Shown: in pieces, positions 10,613 to 22,573 of the stretch
Layout: every line of letters begins with the position of its first letter
Numbering within the stretch: position 1 is the stretch's first letter
DNA from: Gnetum montanum
Lineage: Eukaryota; Streptophyta; Gnetopsida; Gnetales; Gnetaceae
DNA: 64,000 nucleotides
Direction: 5' to 3'
NCBI GenBank assembly: GCA_015680685.1
Contig: MNCI01037707.1
Span: 29,212-93,211, forward strand
Position numbers and translations under genes: made by a program
Notes under the pieces: generated by a model
Databases searched by the model: none
What the model was told of the DNA's origin: nothing
The model's input: the letters and a program-made list of their open reading frames with translations, nothing else

Positions 10613-13600
10613 TAGCATAGGATTACAACCTTACTCTAGTACAATTTAGATAATGTTTTTTAGGTGGTTGATAGTCTTTGGTTCCACCAAGGCACAAATA
10701 CCCCCAAATAGCTTTTGCTGGTTTAAATGAGCTAATTATGGCTAAATCTATATTATTGGTCATATACTTCAAAGAAAGTGTTGTTTTCCCCATAACTATT
10801 AGCTTTCTTTTTTAGTTATCCCTTAATATAATGATGCATATTAATAGCTTTCTACACATTTAACTTTAAATTATACATAGCTAAGATAGTGAATAAAAAC
10901 ATTCTATAGAATAGATGATTCTTTCATTTTGAGTTATATGCCAATTGGTTTTCCAAAGATAAATTTCATAAAATTTATGCTAAACAAAATTGAAATTTGA
11001 GATTGAGAAATTATTCATGAAGCTCAAAATTGCAATAAGGATGAAATTAATTTTACACTAAACTAATTCAGAACTAACACTTACAGGAGCTATCTCATTC
11101 AATTAGAATAACAAGAATAGGCTAAAACTTACTATTTTTAGAAAATAACTTATTTCAAAACCTACCATTCACTTAAACATAACTATACATAATTTATGGT
11201 AAATAGGTAAAGAAAGCTATCTATTTCAAATGTAAACTGAGAGAAAACTAAAAGAGCTAACCTAAACCTACTTAGAATGCCTTTAAGAAAAATACTCTTT
11301 ACAAGCTTTTCCAAAAAAGTGCCTTCTATCTCTCCTACTTTTACAAACTTGCTTAAAGCTTTAAATAGTCACTTTTGGTAGTTACAATAGTTATAAGATC
11401 ATGGTTTAATTAATCTCACATTCTTCTCATAGAGCTACAAGTTGTTAGACAGTTACTCAACTTCTTAATAAGCCTTCTTTATCTTCTAAATTTTTATTCC
11501 TTCTATTGATAATTGTTGAGCCAATCTCTCATGACTAAATAAAACTTTTATGATCTAATTCAACGTAGTTGGATCAATATTGTTGAGCTTCTTGATAATT
11601 TCTTCTACTCCTACTTCAATGGTGCCTAATTCGATTAATGAATCAATTAGCTCATTTAATGTAGATCCTATGGTTCAAAAATCTCTTCGACCTCTAATTC
11701 TTTTGATTAACCTCTATCATTATTCTTGCAACTATCATCATCATATTATCTAAAGGATCCTTTTTTATGGTGGAAATGCTCAGTTTTTTCTATAGCTATT
11801 CTAACCAAATCTTCAGCTTTGTGATCCACTTGGGAAAAATGACTTGGCTTCTTTTAGCTTCATCAATCTCACCCTAAATTTCTTGCATCCATTCTTTATT
11901 GTAGCTAAATTCAACAATCAAGTCTTGCAAAATGAAGTACAACAAATAAGAGTAATTTGGAGCTTAACCCTTCTTAACTTGTTCTAATTTAGAGCTCATG
12001 ATGGTAATATTTTCTTCTAACTATGCCATAGCTTGTTCTTTATTTTCTAGTAGTGAATCCTTAATTATGATTGTAGCTTTGAGTTTCTTTTTTACATCCT
12101 TGGAGTCATTTACCTCTTCTCTCAAATTGGCTATTTCTTGCTCATTTTGCATCAAAAACTCTTTGATCTTAACTATTTTGTTGTCAAAAACTTGTTCCAT
12201 ATCTCTAATCAAAGTAGCTATGGTTTTTGAGATATCTTAATGGGACATTACTAGCCTTTAACCTTTTTTTTTGAGGTTCATCTTTCTTATAAGGTAAGAT
12301 AACACTTTTGTTTCTAGCTTGGTCTAAAGCTTTTAGCTAAGGATGATTTTTCCTTATTTTTCTGTCACTTTGAAAAACCAAGTTACTTCCTTCATCAAAT
12401 AGCCTAAGGAGAAATCTAAAGTTGTTAAAGCTAATGATGAGTTTTCATCTTCCTTCTATTATTGCTACTATAGCTCATATAACATTTTTTGTTCAAGTAG
12501 CTACTGCTTGAGAAGCTCTTGTTGCCACTTTTTTTATTTACTTTTATTCTTTCAATTCTTATTTTCTTAGCTACCATTACCCTTGCATATTTAATGTCAT
12601 TAAGTGGGAATCTCTCATTAGACATGGCCTCTTTTGGATCTTGTAGTTCCATAAGAAGTTTTCATCCTCTATCACAGCTAAATATTCATCAAGAAAATAT
12701 CTAGCCAGAGGATGATCTCTATTTTTAATCCATCTACAAACTTTTAAATAACTGGTTTATTGTAGGTTGAACTACAAAGCTTTATAGATAATATTTTCTT
12801 CAATTGTTTTGGTGTTTCATCCTTGGTTTGATTAACCTCTATATCTATAGCTTTTTGATATACTACATTTGTTTGATTTGGTTGATGAACTTTGCAAGTC
12901 TTGGTAGTTGGATATATTCTTTTTGGAGCTATAAGGAAATCACACTATTCCTTATATCTTTTCATTATGCCTATGAAAACCAAGCTTGTGAAGGCCTATT
13001 TTTTCATAAAAGTTTCTCCATTTCTCCATTGACTCTAAACATTTGAGCTCTATTTTTCTAATTAAGTCATGAACTTTATCAAAGCTTAAAAATTCTTTCT
13101 CTTCTTAATTCAAATTCAAGCCCCCAACATTAATCCATTTTCATAGTTGATATATGTTGAGCTTAAAATATTGCAAGTAATCTAGGAAGCTAAAGGTGTC
13201 AATGTCCTAGAAGTTTTGTGGTGCTTCTTCCTTTTCTTTGTGAGACATCTTGAAATGAAATTCAAAGATCTTTAAGGAAGCTTTTCTTTGCACATATAGT
13301 ATGGCTCTTGCTTTGTTACAATGCTTGCCTTCTATTTGATATTAGCTCTATGATTAAAAATCCAACATAGCTTCATCAATTAATACTTGAAGCTTTGTTT
13401 TTAATTCACTTAATTAAAGACATGCTATTTGAATTATTTTATGACACATGTTGCATGCCTTTAAATTCTTCAAGCTACTCTATTGATGCTATTAATGACT
13501 ATAGACTTTAATATGAATAAATTTTTTTTAATGCTAGGCTTTATTTTTGTTAATATTACTCTTATCTTGTTTTAACATGATTAAGAGAGATTATGGTAAT

Positions 13601-16430
13601 GTGTATGTAAGTAGAATAATTTTATAGAGTTGCTTTTCGATTCTACTAACAAGCACTTTCATTCTTTTCATTTTGATGTGGCAATCAAATTTGGAGCTCA
13701 AATCATTTTAATATTGGAGTAATTTTAATTGATCTTAAAAGAGAACTTGCTTCATAATAATTTTCAAGCTTGTGTTGATATGGAACTCTATGCTTCTCCC
13801 TATGATTGTGTTCTTTAAAACTTGATCAATATTTAAAAATTCATGAAATCCTTGTAGAACCTTTTATTTTAGCTCTACATGAGTTTTGCTTAGTTGGCTC
13901 TTAATTAGGCTTAAATATTCCTTACTTCTTTCTTTGTCAATATATGATTTATCTCCGTAATAAATCTCATGTTCAAATTTCTAAATTAGAGCTCCTTTAC
14001 ATCTCAATGTATCTTGTAAAACTAATTCGTAGAATCGCTTTTTGGTTCTATGAACTTCTTCCTTTTATCATAAGCTAATGTGGTATAATGGATTTGAAGC
14101 TAGCTTGTAGAACCATTTTTAAGTTCTACGAACTCGTCTTTCATCTTAAGCCTAAATGGCTTTTGAGTTCTCTTTAAGGCCTTTAAGATCTTTCTTATGA
14201 TAAGTTGGATTAAAACCATAATTGACCATGTGTAAAATATTCTATAATGGGCTTCATGTTTGAGCTTTTAAGAGAGAATCTGAAATTTTTGAATTTGACA
14301 TGGTTGATAGAACCATTTTGAAGATTTCTTGTAGAATCAAATTTTAGTTCTATGAACATGATCTATTTAAAAAATTGACGTGATTCATAGAACCATTTTG
14401 AAGCTTTCTTGTAGAACCAAAATTTGAATATATGAATTCACTGCTTTCATAAGTTGACATGAAAGAATCATTCAAAGGATTTTTTGTAAAACCAATTTTT
14501 GGTTCTATGAGCCAAGTTATATACTTCTTTAGTTCCTTAAAATTATCTTGTTTAATCTTTAATACACTAAGGTAGATAAAAAAAGTGCCATAAGCATGTG
14601 TGCAAATCAAAATCATAAGTTCTTGTGGATGCAATATATTTATTTTTGAAGTAAATCCCTTTTTGTTTCTAATGTGAATAGTAGAACCATTTTAACTCTT
14701 ATTCATAGAACAAAATTTTGGTTCTATGATCATATTCTTGGCTAGTTTTGATGTGGTAGAACCAAAAATAAGCATGCTTGTAGAACCCATTTTTGGTTGT
14801 ATGAACTATGGTCCTTTTTACTCTTCTATTTTCTTCATAGAATGCACTCCATCCTCAAGTGATGATGTGGCTAGTAGAATCATTTTTGGACTTCTTTGTA
14901 GAACCAATATTTGGTTCTATAAGCCCATGTTATATAAAGTTGAAGTGGTTCATAGAACCAGTTTGGAGCTTATTCATAGTATCAATTTTTAGTTCTACAG
15001 GTTTACTCATTCTTCCCTAACTAATGTGACAAAGCTAAAAATGATGTGCATTATGTCCTTTAAGAGCTCTAACATGGATTGTAGAACTGTTTTAGTTTTT
15101 TTTCATAGAACCAACTTTTGGTTCTACAAACCTATTCTCAACCAAGAGTTGATGTGTCTTATAGAACTATTAAGAAGCTCATTCGTAGAACCAAATTTTG
15201 GTTCTACAAAGCTTACTTTCTTGAATCTTATGTGGCTAACAACAAAAAAATTCTATGAATTAATTCTTTAATCTCTTGAGATACTGGCTCTTTTAAAACA
15301 AACTTTTCTTACTTAGCCTAAGTGGCACATGGGTTTTAATTGGAAAACCAAACTTAGATGTTTTCTTATAAAATCAAATCTTACAATAATGTGAAGCTAA
15401 TATTTAACATGGTTAAACTAATCTAAAAGCTCTTTGTAAAGTTAATATTTGGATTATATGCTTTTCCCATTTCTACGAACTATTTTAAGAGTTGACATGG
15501 ATTATAGAACAATTTCAAGACTTTCTTGTAGATCCAATATTTAGTTCTACTAATCTTTTCTAATTCTACAAGCTAATGTGGCTTATACAGCTGATTGAGT
15601 CCTTGGCTATAGAATCCCTTTTATTCTACAAATCTAGTAAAGCCAACGTGGTTTGTAGAACTAATTTAAGAGCTCTTTATAGAATTAACATTTGGTTCTA
15701 TCAATCATTCTAAGTTCATGAGCGAACATGGCTAAATAATATTAGCTTTCTTTTGTAAAACTAATCTCACTTCTTTAAATTCTTGATTTTATGAGATTTT
15801 ACTAATAAAGTTTCAACTCAGTAATTTCTAATTAATTTTTTGTACTAATGGTGATCTTGTTGTAAACTAAAATTGATTCTTTTAGCTTGGTGAATCAATC
15901 TTTGTTGATCCAAAACCTATCTAATAAGCTTTAATAAGAAGAAACAATCTTTTAGATCAGATTATCCACTTGCAAGATTTTTCCTTAAAACTAATTAAGA
16001 TATGCTTAACTATCTAGTGTCACATTAGAGTATCTTATAGAATCAAATCTGGCTCTTCATGTTGATTCCTTAAAGTGTACCCAATGATCTTGTATGTTTA
16101 ATTGCTAAACAACTTTAAAGCTATCAAAATACTTAAAATTTCCATTATTAAAAATGATTTTCAAAACCATCGATAAAAGAACCTGACTTCTTTTGGGTAT
16201 TTCCACAAATAAATTACTTAGTAAGCTTCATTCTTTATTTAGGGCTTTTCATTTTACATACTTGCATTTAGGAGAAATATTACTATGAGTTGAATTCAAT
16301 GTACATCCACAATATTTTCATTTGATCTTACTAAGAATAATTATTGGTATGAGAAGCTTCTAAACATTTTCCAAAATAAGATCAACACTTCTAATACGCA
16401 TGTTCCATGAAAAGGGTAACTTTTGTAACA
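10613..16430 (-). mobile_element. 3' LTR of element D (about 5.8 kb)
   Basis: Left copy of a very long direct repeat: 10620-13000 matches 22580-24890, 12990-14290 matches 25860-28045, and 14300-14860 matches 50755-51297. Its left edge is fixed to within about 5 bases by the start of similarity with 22574 (TAGCATAGGATTAC against TGATGTAGGATTAC). Its right edge is put at TGTAACA, 16430, followed by CCAATTTCCCC, whose - strand complement is a plausible polypurine tract. A decayed TATA region lies at 11351-11370. Relative to the other copy it lacks roughly 0.9 kb near 12990. LTRs of this size are known in the Tat/Ogre group. The open stretches inside are not genes. Confidence 0.82.
13985..15700. 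repeat. Array of short palindromes in the D LTR
   Basis: At least 12 degenerate copies of a unit containing TAGAACCATTTTGAAGCTT followed by the near-palindrome GTAGAACCAA-x3-TTGGTTCTAC and often a TGATGTGG-like spacer. Examples are at about 14025, 14100, 14306, 14388, 14480, 14680, 14757, 14872, 14950, 15080, 15160, 15505 and 15655. Spacing is about 70-150 bases. The same array occurs in the other D LTR at about 27760-27880 and 50760-51290. Each copy could fold as a 9-10 base-pair hairpin in DNA or RNA. Confidence 0.85.
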
Positions 16431-17320
16431 CCAATTTCCCCTAAAAAAATGCATTTTGTTTTTAAAAAAATATAGTTCATATTCAAAAGATCTAGATAGA
16501 TAAATATTTTTTTAATGAAAAGACCCCTACAACTTAAGGCTGAGTAGGGATGAAACTACCTAATTCCTATGAAAATTCTAAAATAATAAGCTAATAAAGA
16601 TTAGGCTAGTGGAACTAGCTAACATTGTATAGTGATCACAATCTTCCTTAGAACTTTACATTCTAAGACTCCATCATGCTCAATTTCTATAATTATTTTT
16701 GCAAGTGCTCTAGTTATCAATCTAAAATTTCAAGCAAGTGATTCTTTAGGAGCTTGAGGACTTATATCCTCTTTAGGTTCTTCTTCAACTCCATGATCTC
16801 TCTTAGAAATTTTAAGCCTTTATTCATCATTACTCTCAGGTTGAAAATCCAAAACATCTTCATAATTAAAATTTTGGGTTGGGATCTCCTTATCTTTAGG
16901 ATTCCTCTTAGTGATAAATCTGAGCACTTAACAATTTTGATCCATTCATAGACATGAATTGATTTTCCATTAATGAGCATTTAGAACTCATTTAAAAGGC
17001 TAGACATAAATGAAAAATTATATGACACCCCATATGTAATGGCTCTATAATAGATTCTCTACATGTGCTTAAGAAAACACTCATATAGATAAGGAATGAA
17101 AGCTTTGACTTTCATCTTTATTTTCTCTAGTCCTACAAATAATTGTCTCCTAACTATGGGAATTGTTTTTCCAACCATGACTAATGATGAATTAACTAAC
17201 AAATCAAATTTATAACTCAACTTTTTGCTTCCTACTTAGCTTTAAGAAAACTTTTTATGAGATACTATGTACATATTTATATTCTATTTGGCCTCGATTG
17301 AGCTATCTCAAGTTGGTAGT
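16431..17320 (-). mobile_element. D, region between integrase and 3' LTR
   Basis: About 0.9 kb downstream of the integrase stop region on the - strand. Polypurine-like AGGGGAAATTGG (- strand, about 16431-16442) adjoins the LTR. An open stretch at 16762-16980 has no recognisable domain. Otherwise I see nothing in it. Confidence 0.55.
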
Positions 17321-17329
17321 TACCCAAAG

Positions 17330-18430
17330 TAATGCTCTAGATGGAGAGCATTAAATGAGTATCTTAGCACTTATCCATCTAAGGTAGCTAGTTTGAAGGT
17401 GTGATCTACTACTTATTACTTAGTCATTAATGGCTTAGTCCATGTAGTTGAAAATTTGTTATGATCGCTCCTCCTATTAATGTTTAATAATAAGACTAAG
17501 TGTCCTTCTTTAAATGCTTTCTTTCCTACTTGGTGATCAAACCATCACTTCATTATTACTATATTTTGCAATAGCTTCTATTGAGATTTATTAATTTTAG
17601 CCTCTTTCATTAATAGTAAAGCCATTAAAGAATGTTCTTTTTTTGAGCATGAGCTATAATTTTTCATAAATTTTATTTCTAATGACGTAACTTGATTTGT
17701 GATTTGAGCATTAAACCCATAACTTAGGCTAAATGGTGTAGTAGCTATTGATTTCTTGACTTTGATTCTATTTGTCCATAAGAGTCCGTAGTTTGTGCTA
17801 CTTCTTTGTTCTCATTCATAACATGTTTGATATGTGAGATCATCTTTTTGTTTATAGATTTAGCTAAATTGTTTCCTCGTGGGCAATAATTTTAAGATTA
17901 ATAGAGAAAAATTAATTCTATAAAGTCTATTTTATGAATTAGTAGATTGAAAAGTTGTGCCATTATTAGTAACTAATGATTCTAGAATTCCACATTGATT
18001 TATAATGTATTTCTCTAAGAACTTGATTACATCATATGATGTACTTCTTCTCAAAGCTTTAGCTTCCTACCATTTAGTAAAATAAGTGGTAGTTATAAGG
18101 ATAAATTTATGTCATACTTTAGATAGAGTAAAAACCCTTATAAAATCTAATCTCCATCATTGAAAGGGTTTGTCTACTATTACTGGTTCAATGGAACACT
18201 TTCTTTTCTTAATCTTGGTTCATGAATTTGATATTTATAGAAAGTTAGAATTTTGTTTTGAAATTCCTTATACATTATAGGAAAGTTAGAATATGTTGCA
18301 TATTAGCTCTTGGGGATTCATAATATATGCCGTTATGATCATGAAATTAATTCAAGACTTCTTCAATCCTTTGATTAGAAATACATTATAACAATATTCC
18401 TTTGAAATCTTTTCTATATAAAATTCCCTA
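17330..18430 (-). pseudogene. Integrase of D (broken)
   Basis: The enzyme would insert the cDNA into the genome. On the - strand the core residues ITTTYFTKW, ALRRSTSYDVIKFLEKYIIN and LVTNNG are readable at about 18095-17930, followed by a C-terminal part with KKAFKEGHLVLLLNIN near 17520-17460 and LDGQVLRYSFNALHLEHYFG near 17390-17310. The catalytic aspartates in DYFTKW-type and SDNG positions read T and N, so the site is dead. The zinc-binding N-terminus near 18430-18250 is only a trace. Order after RT and RNase H is normal for Ty3/gypsy. E has the same protein with better residues. Confidence 0.82.
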
Positions 18431-18439
18431 TGTAAGAAT

Positions 18440-18990
18440 GTACTTTTTTGTTTTATGGAAAAAGGCTCTTCTTTGGCCTTTTGTTAAATTTTTGGAAATC
18501 TCTTGCTTAGTGAGAAAACTCACTATATCATCATACCAAATCCTGATTTTAGTAAAAGCTAGTATCTCATGTTTAGATCTTTTTGTCATCATTTTGGCTA
18601 ATCCCATATTTTTGACTATTTTACAAGTTTCTAAGGTATACTTAAATTATTGTAGCTTGATTATCTAATTAGCCCTTTTAAGACCAATCTTAGTTTGAGA
18701 TAAAAATTATCTTATGGCTAGCTCTATAGTCATAATATGGACTATAGTATTTTCTAAATAATACTTAAAATTTCCTAGATCTTTTATCACATAAAATGCT
18801 TGTTTTTAAAGTTTAGAGTATTTCTTCTTAGTTTCTTTTACCTAATAACCAAAAAAATTCAATTGGATTTTCTTCTTTTCTATTTTTTTGTGTTAATACT
18901 ATAGCCAGAGATTCTATTAACATAAAAGCATGTAACCAAAAAGCCTCCTTTAGCTTAAGTTTTACTAGATATGGATCTTCCATAATGACT
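18440..18990 (-). pseudogene. Gypsy-type RNase H region of D (very decayed)
   Basis: It lies between RT and integrase and corresponds to E 33300-33900, where the same domain is readable. On the - strand near 18830-18780 weak similarity such as K-Q-A-F-Y-V-I-K can be seen (the LEKQAFVVIKAL segment in E). It is assigned mainly by position and by alignment to E. Confidence 0.5.
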
Positions 18991-19029
18991 TTTTAAGTTG
19001 AATCTAATGCATCAACTAATTTATTTGTC

Positions 19030-19900
19030 TTTCTTACTTTAACATATTTTCTTAACATATGTAAAATGGATTTTGTTATTTTTATAAATTTTGTTACTTT
19101 TAACCAAATTTATCTTTCCAATGAATGAACCCAATGAATTTTGTGCATAGGGTGTTCTATACCATGAATAGCTTGTATTCTAGATTGCTCAATAGCTATT
19201 TATTTTTGATAAATTATATGTCCAAGTAAGCTTCCTAATTTTACTCCAAAAATATATTTCCTAGGGTTCAAGGAAGCACCAAATTCTTTACATTTATCAA
19301 ATATTTGTTGTAAATGGAATCTATGATCTAATTTATACTTTGAATATGCTAAGATATCATTTAAATAAATAGCTACTAATTTCATGATAAGTCCTTTGAA
19401 TGCAATATCCATAGCTTGTTAAAGTGTAGCCCTTGTATTTGATAAGACAAATGACATTCTTTTGTAAGCAAAAGTACGTCACTTCGTGATAAGTGTCGTC
19501 TCATATTTATCATTGTTATCTACTATTATCTAATTATAACCTAAGAAACCATTTAGAAATGAATATAAATAGCATCTTGACACCTTAATTAACATCTCAC
19601 CAATTCTTGGGAGTGGATATCTATCTTTAATTGAAGCTTTATTTAGATTTTTGAAGTTAACACACAATCTTATATCTCCATTTTTCTTTCTGAACAATAC
19701 TAAGTTAGCTATCAAAGCTAAATACCTCACTAGATATATTATATTTTTACCTAATAACTTCTTGATTCTAACTTTCATTATTAGCTCAAATATTGCATTA
19801 AATTTTCTTAATTTTTGGTTTGTTACTTTACATCCCTCTACTAAAGAAATTTTATAAGTCATAATATCAAGTTTAAAGATTCTCAAATGAAAATAAGATT
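19030..19900 (-). pseudogene. Reverse transcriptase of D (broken)
   Basis: Polymerase that copies the element RNA. On the - strand 19886-19530 reads through a typical gypsy RT start: ANLVLFRKKNGDIRLCVNF, NLNKASIKDRYPLPRI and YLYSFLNGFLGYN. The 19412-19200 stretch carries Y-L-N-D-I-L-A-Y-S, the YxDD box with the first aspartate changed to asparagine, and then GASLNPRKYIFGVKLGSLLGH. There are stops between these two stretches. Loss of the first catalytic aspartate means the enzyme is inactive. The second RNase H lies upstream (20675-20310), an order shared with E. Confidence 0.88.
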
Positions 19901-20309
19901 AAGGAAACATTTTTAAGCTCTCTTTCAAAACCTGTATCATTTGATATTTCATTTGTAGTTTTAGCTCTAGCCCAATAGTTAAGATTCTTGGGATACATGT
20001 ACATCCTAAATTCATTGTCTTATAAACTTGATCCTAGGGATCTTAGATGTCCAATTCTTTGATTAACTTCTCCTTAAAATTTTCCTCTAATTGTAGTACT
20101 CTTCTTGGTATTATTTTCACTTTTTTCTTTAGGTCCTCTCCTTCATAAACATGATCTTTAAATTCTCTTGTATTTTTTAGGAATCAAGCTCTCTGATGAT
20201 CATCTTTAAAAACTTGAAGATGATTTATATTATTAGGAACTGTAGGCTCTGATTCTAATTCAATCACTATCTTTCATTGTTTAATTTCTTTTGATAAATT
20301 AAGAGTTGA

Positions 20310-20690
20310 GTTTGCTACTATAAGCTTATCAACTATTTGATTCTCCTCCCTAGGAATATTTTCAATTTTTTATTCCATTAAAATTTCAAGCATTTTCATT
20401 GCCATCTATTTATAAGCCTTAAGTAATGAACTTTTAATACTACAGTTTCTTTGTATTTGATCATAGACTAGTTTTGAAACCTCTTTTACCTCTAGTTTCA
20501 TAATCTTTTTATTATTAGATAATTTCAAACTCTTACATAAGGCTTCATATTCATCATTATTATTAGTAAAAAGGAATTGTAAGTATATAGCTCTTGATTC
20601 TATATGATTTTCTAGACTAATTAGGATTATGCCTATCCTTGAACATTTGGGATTACAAGCTCCATCAAAATGCAACTTCCAAAATTTCTC
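20310..20690 (-). pseudogene. Additional RNase H (archaeal/plant RNase HI-like) of D, upstream of RT
   Basis: The 89-residue open stretch 20675-20406 on the - strand starts MHFDGACNPKCSRIGIILIS, the first strand and first catalytic Asp of RNase HI-like domains. It continues TNNNDEYEALCKSLKL with the catalytic Glu in DEYEAL. The third acidic position reads KEVSKLV where relatives have GDSxLV, so that residue is lost. This is the second RNase H found in Tat-lineage elements in addition to the one fused to RT. In this copy it sits 5' of RT, as in E and unlike G. Confidence 0.85.
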
Positions 20691-20997
20691 TTGTTGATTG
20701 TTAAAGGGAATAATTTGTATTTCTTGAATAGAGCTAACTCCTAATTCAACTTCGCTTTAATTTAATCATTTATTTTTACCATTAGCAATCACATTTTTAA
20801 GCATCCGAAATGTACTATAGATAGAAAATTGATTTAGTTCCTCTTTCTAGGGTAGCCACATATGTGAATAATTCATTTCTATATAGCCAAAAAAATATTT
20901 GCTTCAAATTCTACTCAATAATAAGCTATATGCATTAGGAATATTAGCTACTTGAATTGTTACTCTACTTTTAATTCTAGGATCCAAAATTACTTAN

Positions 20998-21441
20998 CAG
21001 AGTGTTAAAGACAAGCTGACCACATCTAGACCCTCCAATGTAATTCCTGAGCCTATTGAAAAGAGAAAATTTTTTGAGAAAAAATGAATTCAAAAGAAAG
21101 AATTCAGCCAAATGAGCAAAGTCATCAAAACTATTTTCCTAAGATGTTTAAAAGGTTAGGATTTTATGAAGATTTGAAAAGAGTTAAGAATAATATTAGT
21201 TTCTATTAGCTAATTTAGAAAAAGGATATTCAAAAAGAATTTTAAAAGAAATTAAAAATAAGAAGAAGATTAGTGATATAGCCACAAATTATATCTATAA
21301 TGTTGATAAGCTTATTAATAAAACATCTATTTTAGTTGATAAAGATGCACCACCATTCTTATTAACCCTTAAACTAAAAGGCAAATATCTACATTATTCC
21401 TTAGTTAATTTAGGAGCTACTTCAACATTGATGCCTTTGTC
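20998..21441 (+). pseudogene. Protease segment of D, inverted between two N bases
   Basis: This 444-base block, bounded by single N bases at 20997 and 21442, encodes on the + strand residues APPFLLTLKLKGKYLHYSL, then LVNLGATSTLMPLS, a gypsy protease with the active site reading N-L-G-A instead of D-x-G-A. E carries the same segment on the - strand at 36070-35930 (KYLHNFLVDFGATSTIMP), directly upstream of its second RNase H. In D everything around the block reads on the - strand. Turning the block over puts the protease in its expected place between gag and RNase H. The inversion is most likely an assembly error. Confidence 0.8.
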
Positions 21442-21442
21442 N

Positions 21443-22546
21443 GCTAAGACTTCCTTTTCTTCAATATCATCTAATATAGCCTGAACATCAGATTTTCTAA
21501 TTTATCAAATTTTTTATCTTCTTTAAGTTTTACCTTATTTATATATTTTCTAATTTAATAATTTAATTATAGATTTTTTAAAATTTTATTCTTGTCTTAT
21601 TCCTCACTTTTCAATTCACTAGAATTACTTATTGATGGTAGTATTTTAAGCTGAGTAAAATTTTGTATAGAAAGTAATCCTCTTTGTGATTCTTTTACAA
21701 CATGTTGTGTGTTGTATGGAGCTAAGTTTAATTGTCTTTCTAAATCTATGGTCTAACTATAAAGATTAGCTAAGGTGTCAATATTAGGTGTTCCTTTTAA
21801 TCAAATTGAGATTCTAGGATCTCTAGCATTTAAATGTCTCTTAAGACCTTATTACTTGGTTGGAATTGATTTTGAATAGGCCACATACTCTTAAAATTTA
21901 ATGTTAAATTACCTAATTTACTCTTTATTTTTCTTTTTTAAATTCCCTAGTTGATGCTACTCAATTTGATTATCAAATTTGGCTATGAACAAAGCCTTCA
22001 TATCATCCCAACTAGTAATTCTATTATTTGGTAGATTAGAATACCAACTTTGGGCCGTATCTCTAAGATTACCTACGAACAAACTACAAGCTTGGTGTTA
22101 ATGCTAAATTTTCATATGGACTAAGGATTGCTCAAAAACATGTAAGTATTCTTTTGCTAAATAAAGTCTTCCCAAGAATGTATGGCTTTAGAAAATACTT
22201 ATAACTTTTGGAATTTTGTTATATGCATTAAATTACAAAGGTATAGGAAGCTAAAATGAATTCACAAGAGGAAGATTAGTTATTATTTGTAAATTCTAAG
22301 TTCTATGAGATGATCCTATTTTCAATCTAGCTTTCCTTTTGAAAGATAAGCCTTTAATTAAAGGTGAGACCTTAGTTTATATTTTTCTTACTCTGATATT
22401 TAGATTTCTAATTATAGGCTTAGATTCTTCTTTTGATGATGCTTTAGTCTTAAGTTTAAACAAAATTTTTGAGCTTTTAAAATCTTCTTTCTTATATTAA
22501 GATCCACTCATGAGATAAAATAAATTAACTAATTTAACTTACTTTT
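21443..22546 (-). pseudogene. gag of D (broken)
   Basis: Capsid precursor, recognised on the - strand near 22075-21950 by a DTAQSWYSNLPNN type segment followed by ITSWDDMKALFIAKF, the conserved core of plant Ty3 Gag (compare LxGxAxxWYxxLP and SWDDLxxAF). The same core is in E at 46900-46780. There are many stops. The primer site lies directly upstream at 22547-22563. Confidence 0.8.
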
Positions 22547-22563
22547 CCCTCCTTTTAGCACCA
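22547..22563 (-). other. Primer binding site of D
   Basis: TGGTGCTAAAAGGAGGG on the - strand, 10-13 bases from the LTR. E has TGGCACTAGAAGAAGG in the same place, which suggests an ancestral TGGCGCTAGAAGGAGGG before C-to-T and G-to-A decay. I could not assign the primer tRNA. Confidence 0.65.
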
Positions 22564-22573
22564 TTTGAACTAT

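Noticed and set aside
14350-15271. Several open stretches with repeated F-G-x-T and S-N-F-G-S-T type residues
   Set aside because: They are translations of the palindromic repeat array in the D LTR, not proteins.
13985-15700. CRISPR-like array of repeats and spacers
   Set aside because: Units are degenerate, spacing varies, the context is a plant LTR, and no cas genes exist.
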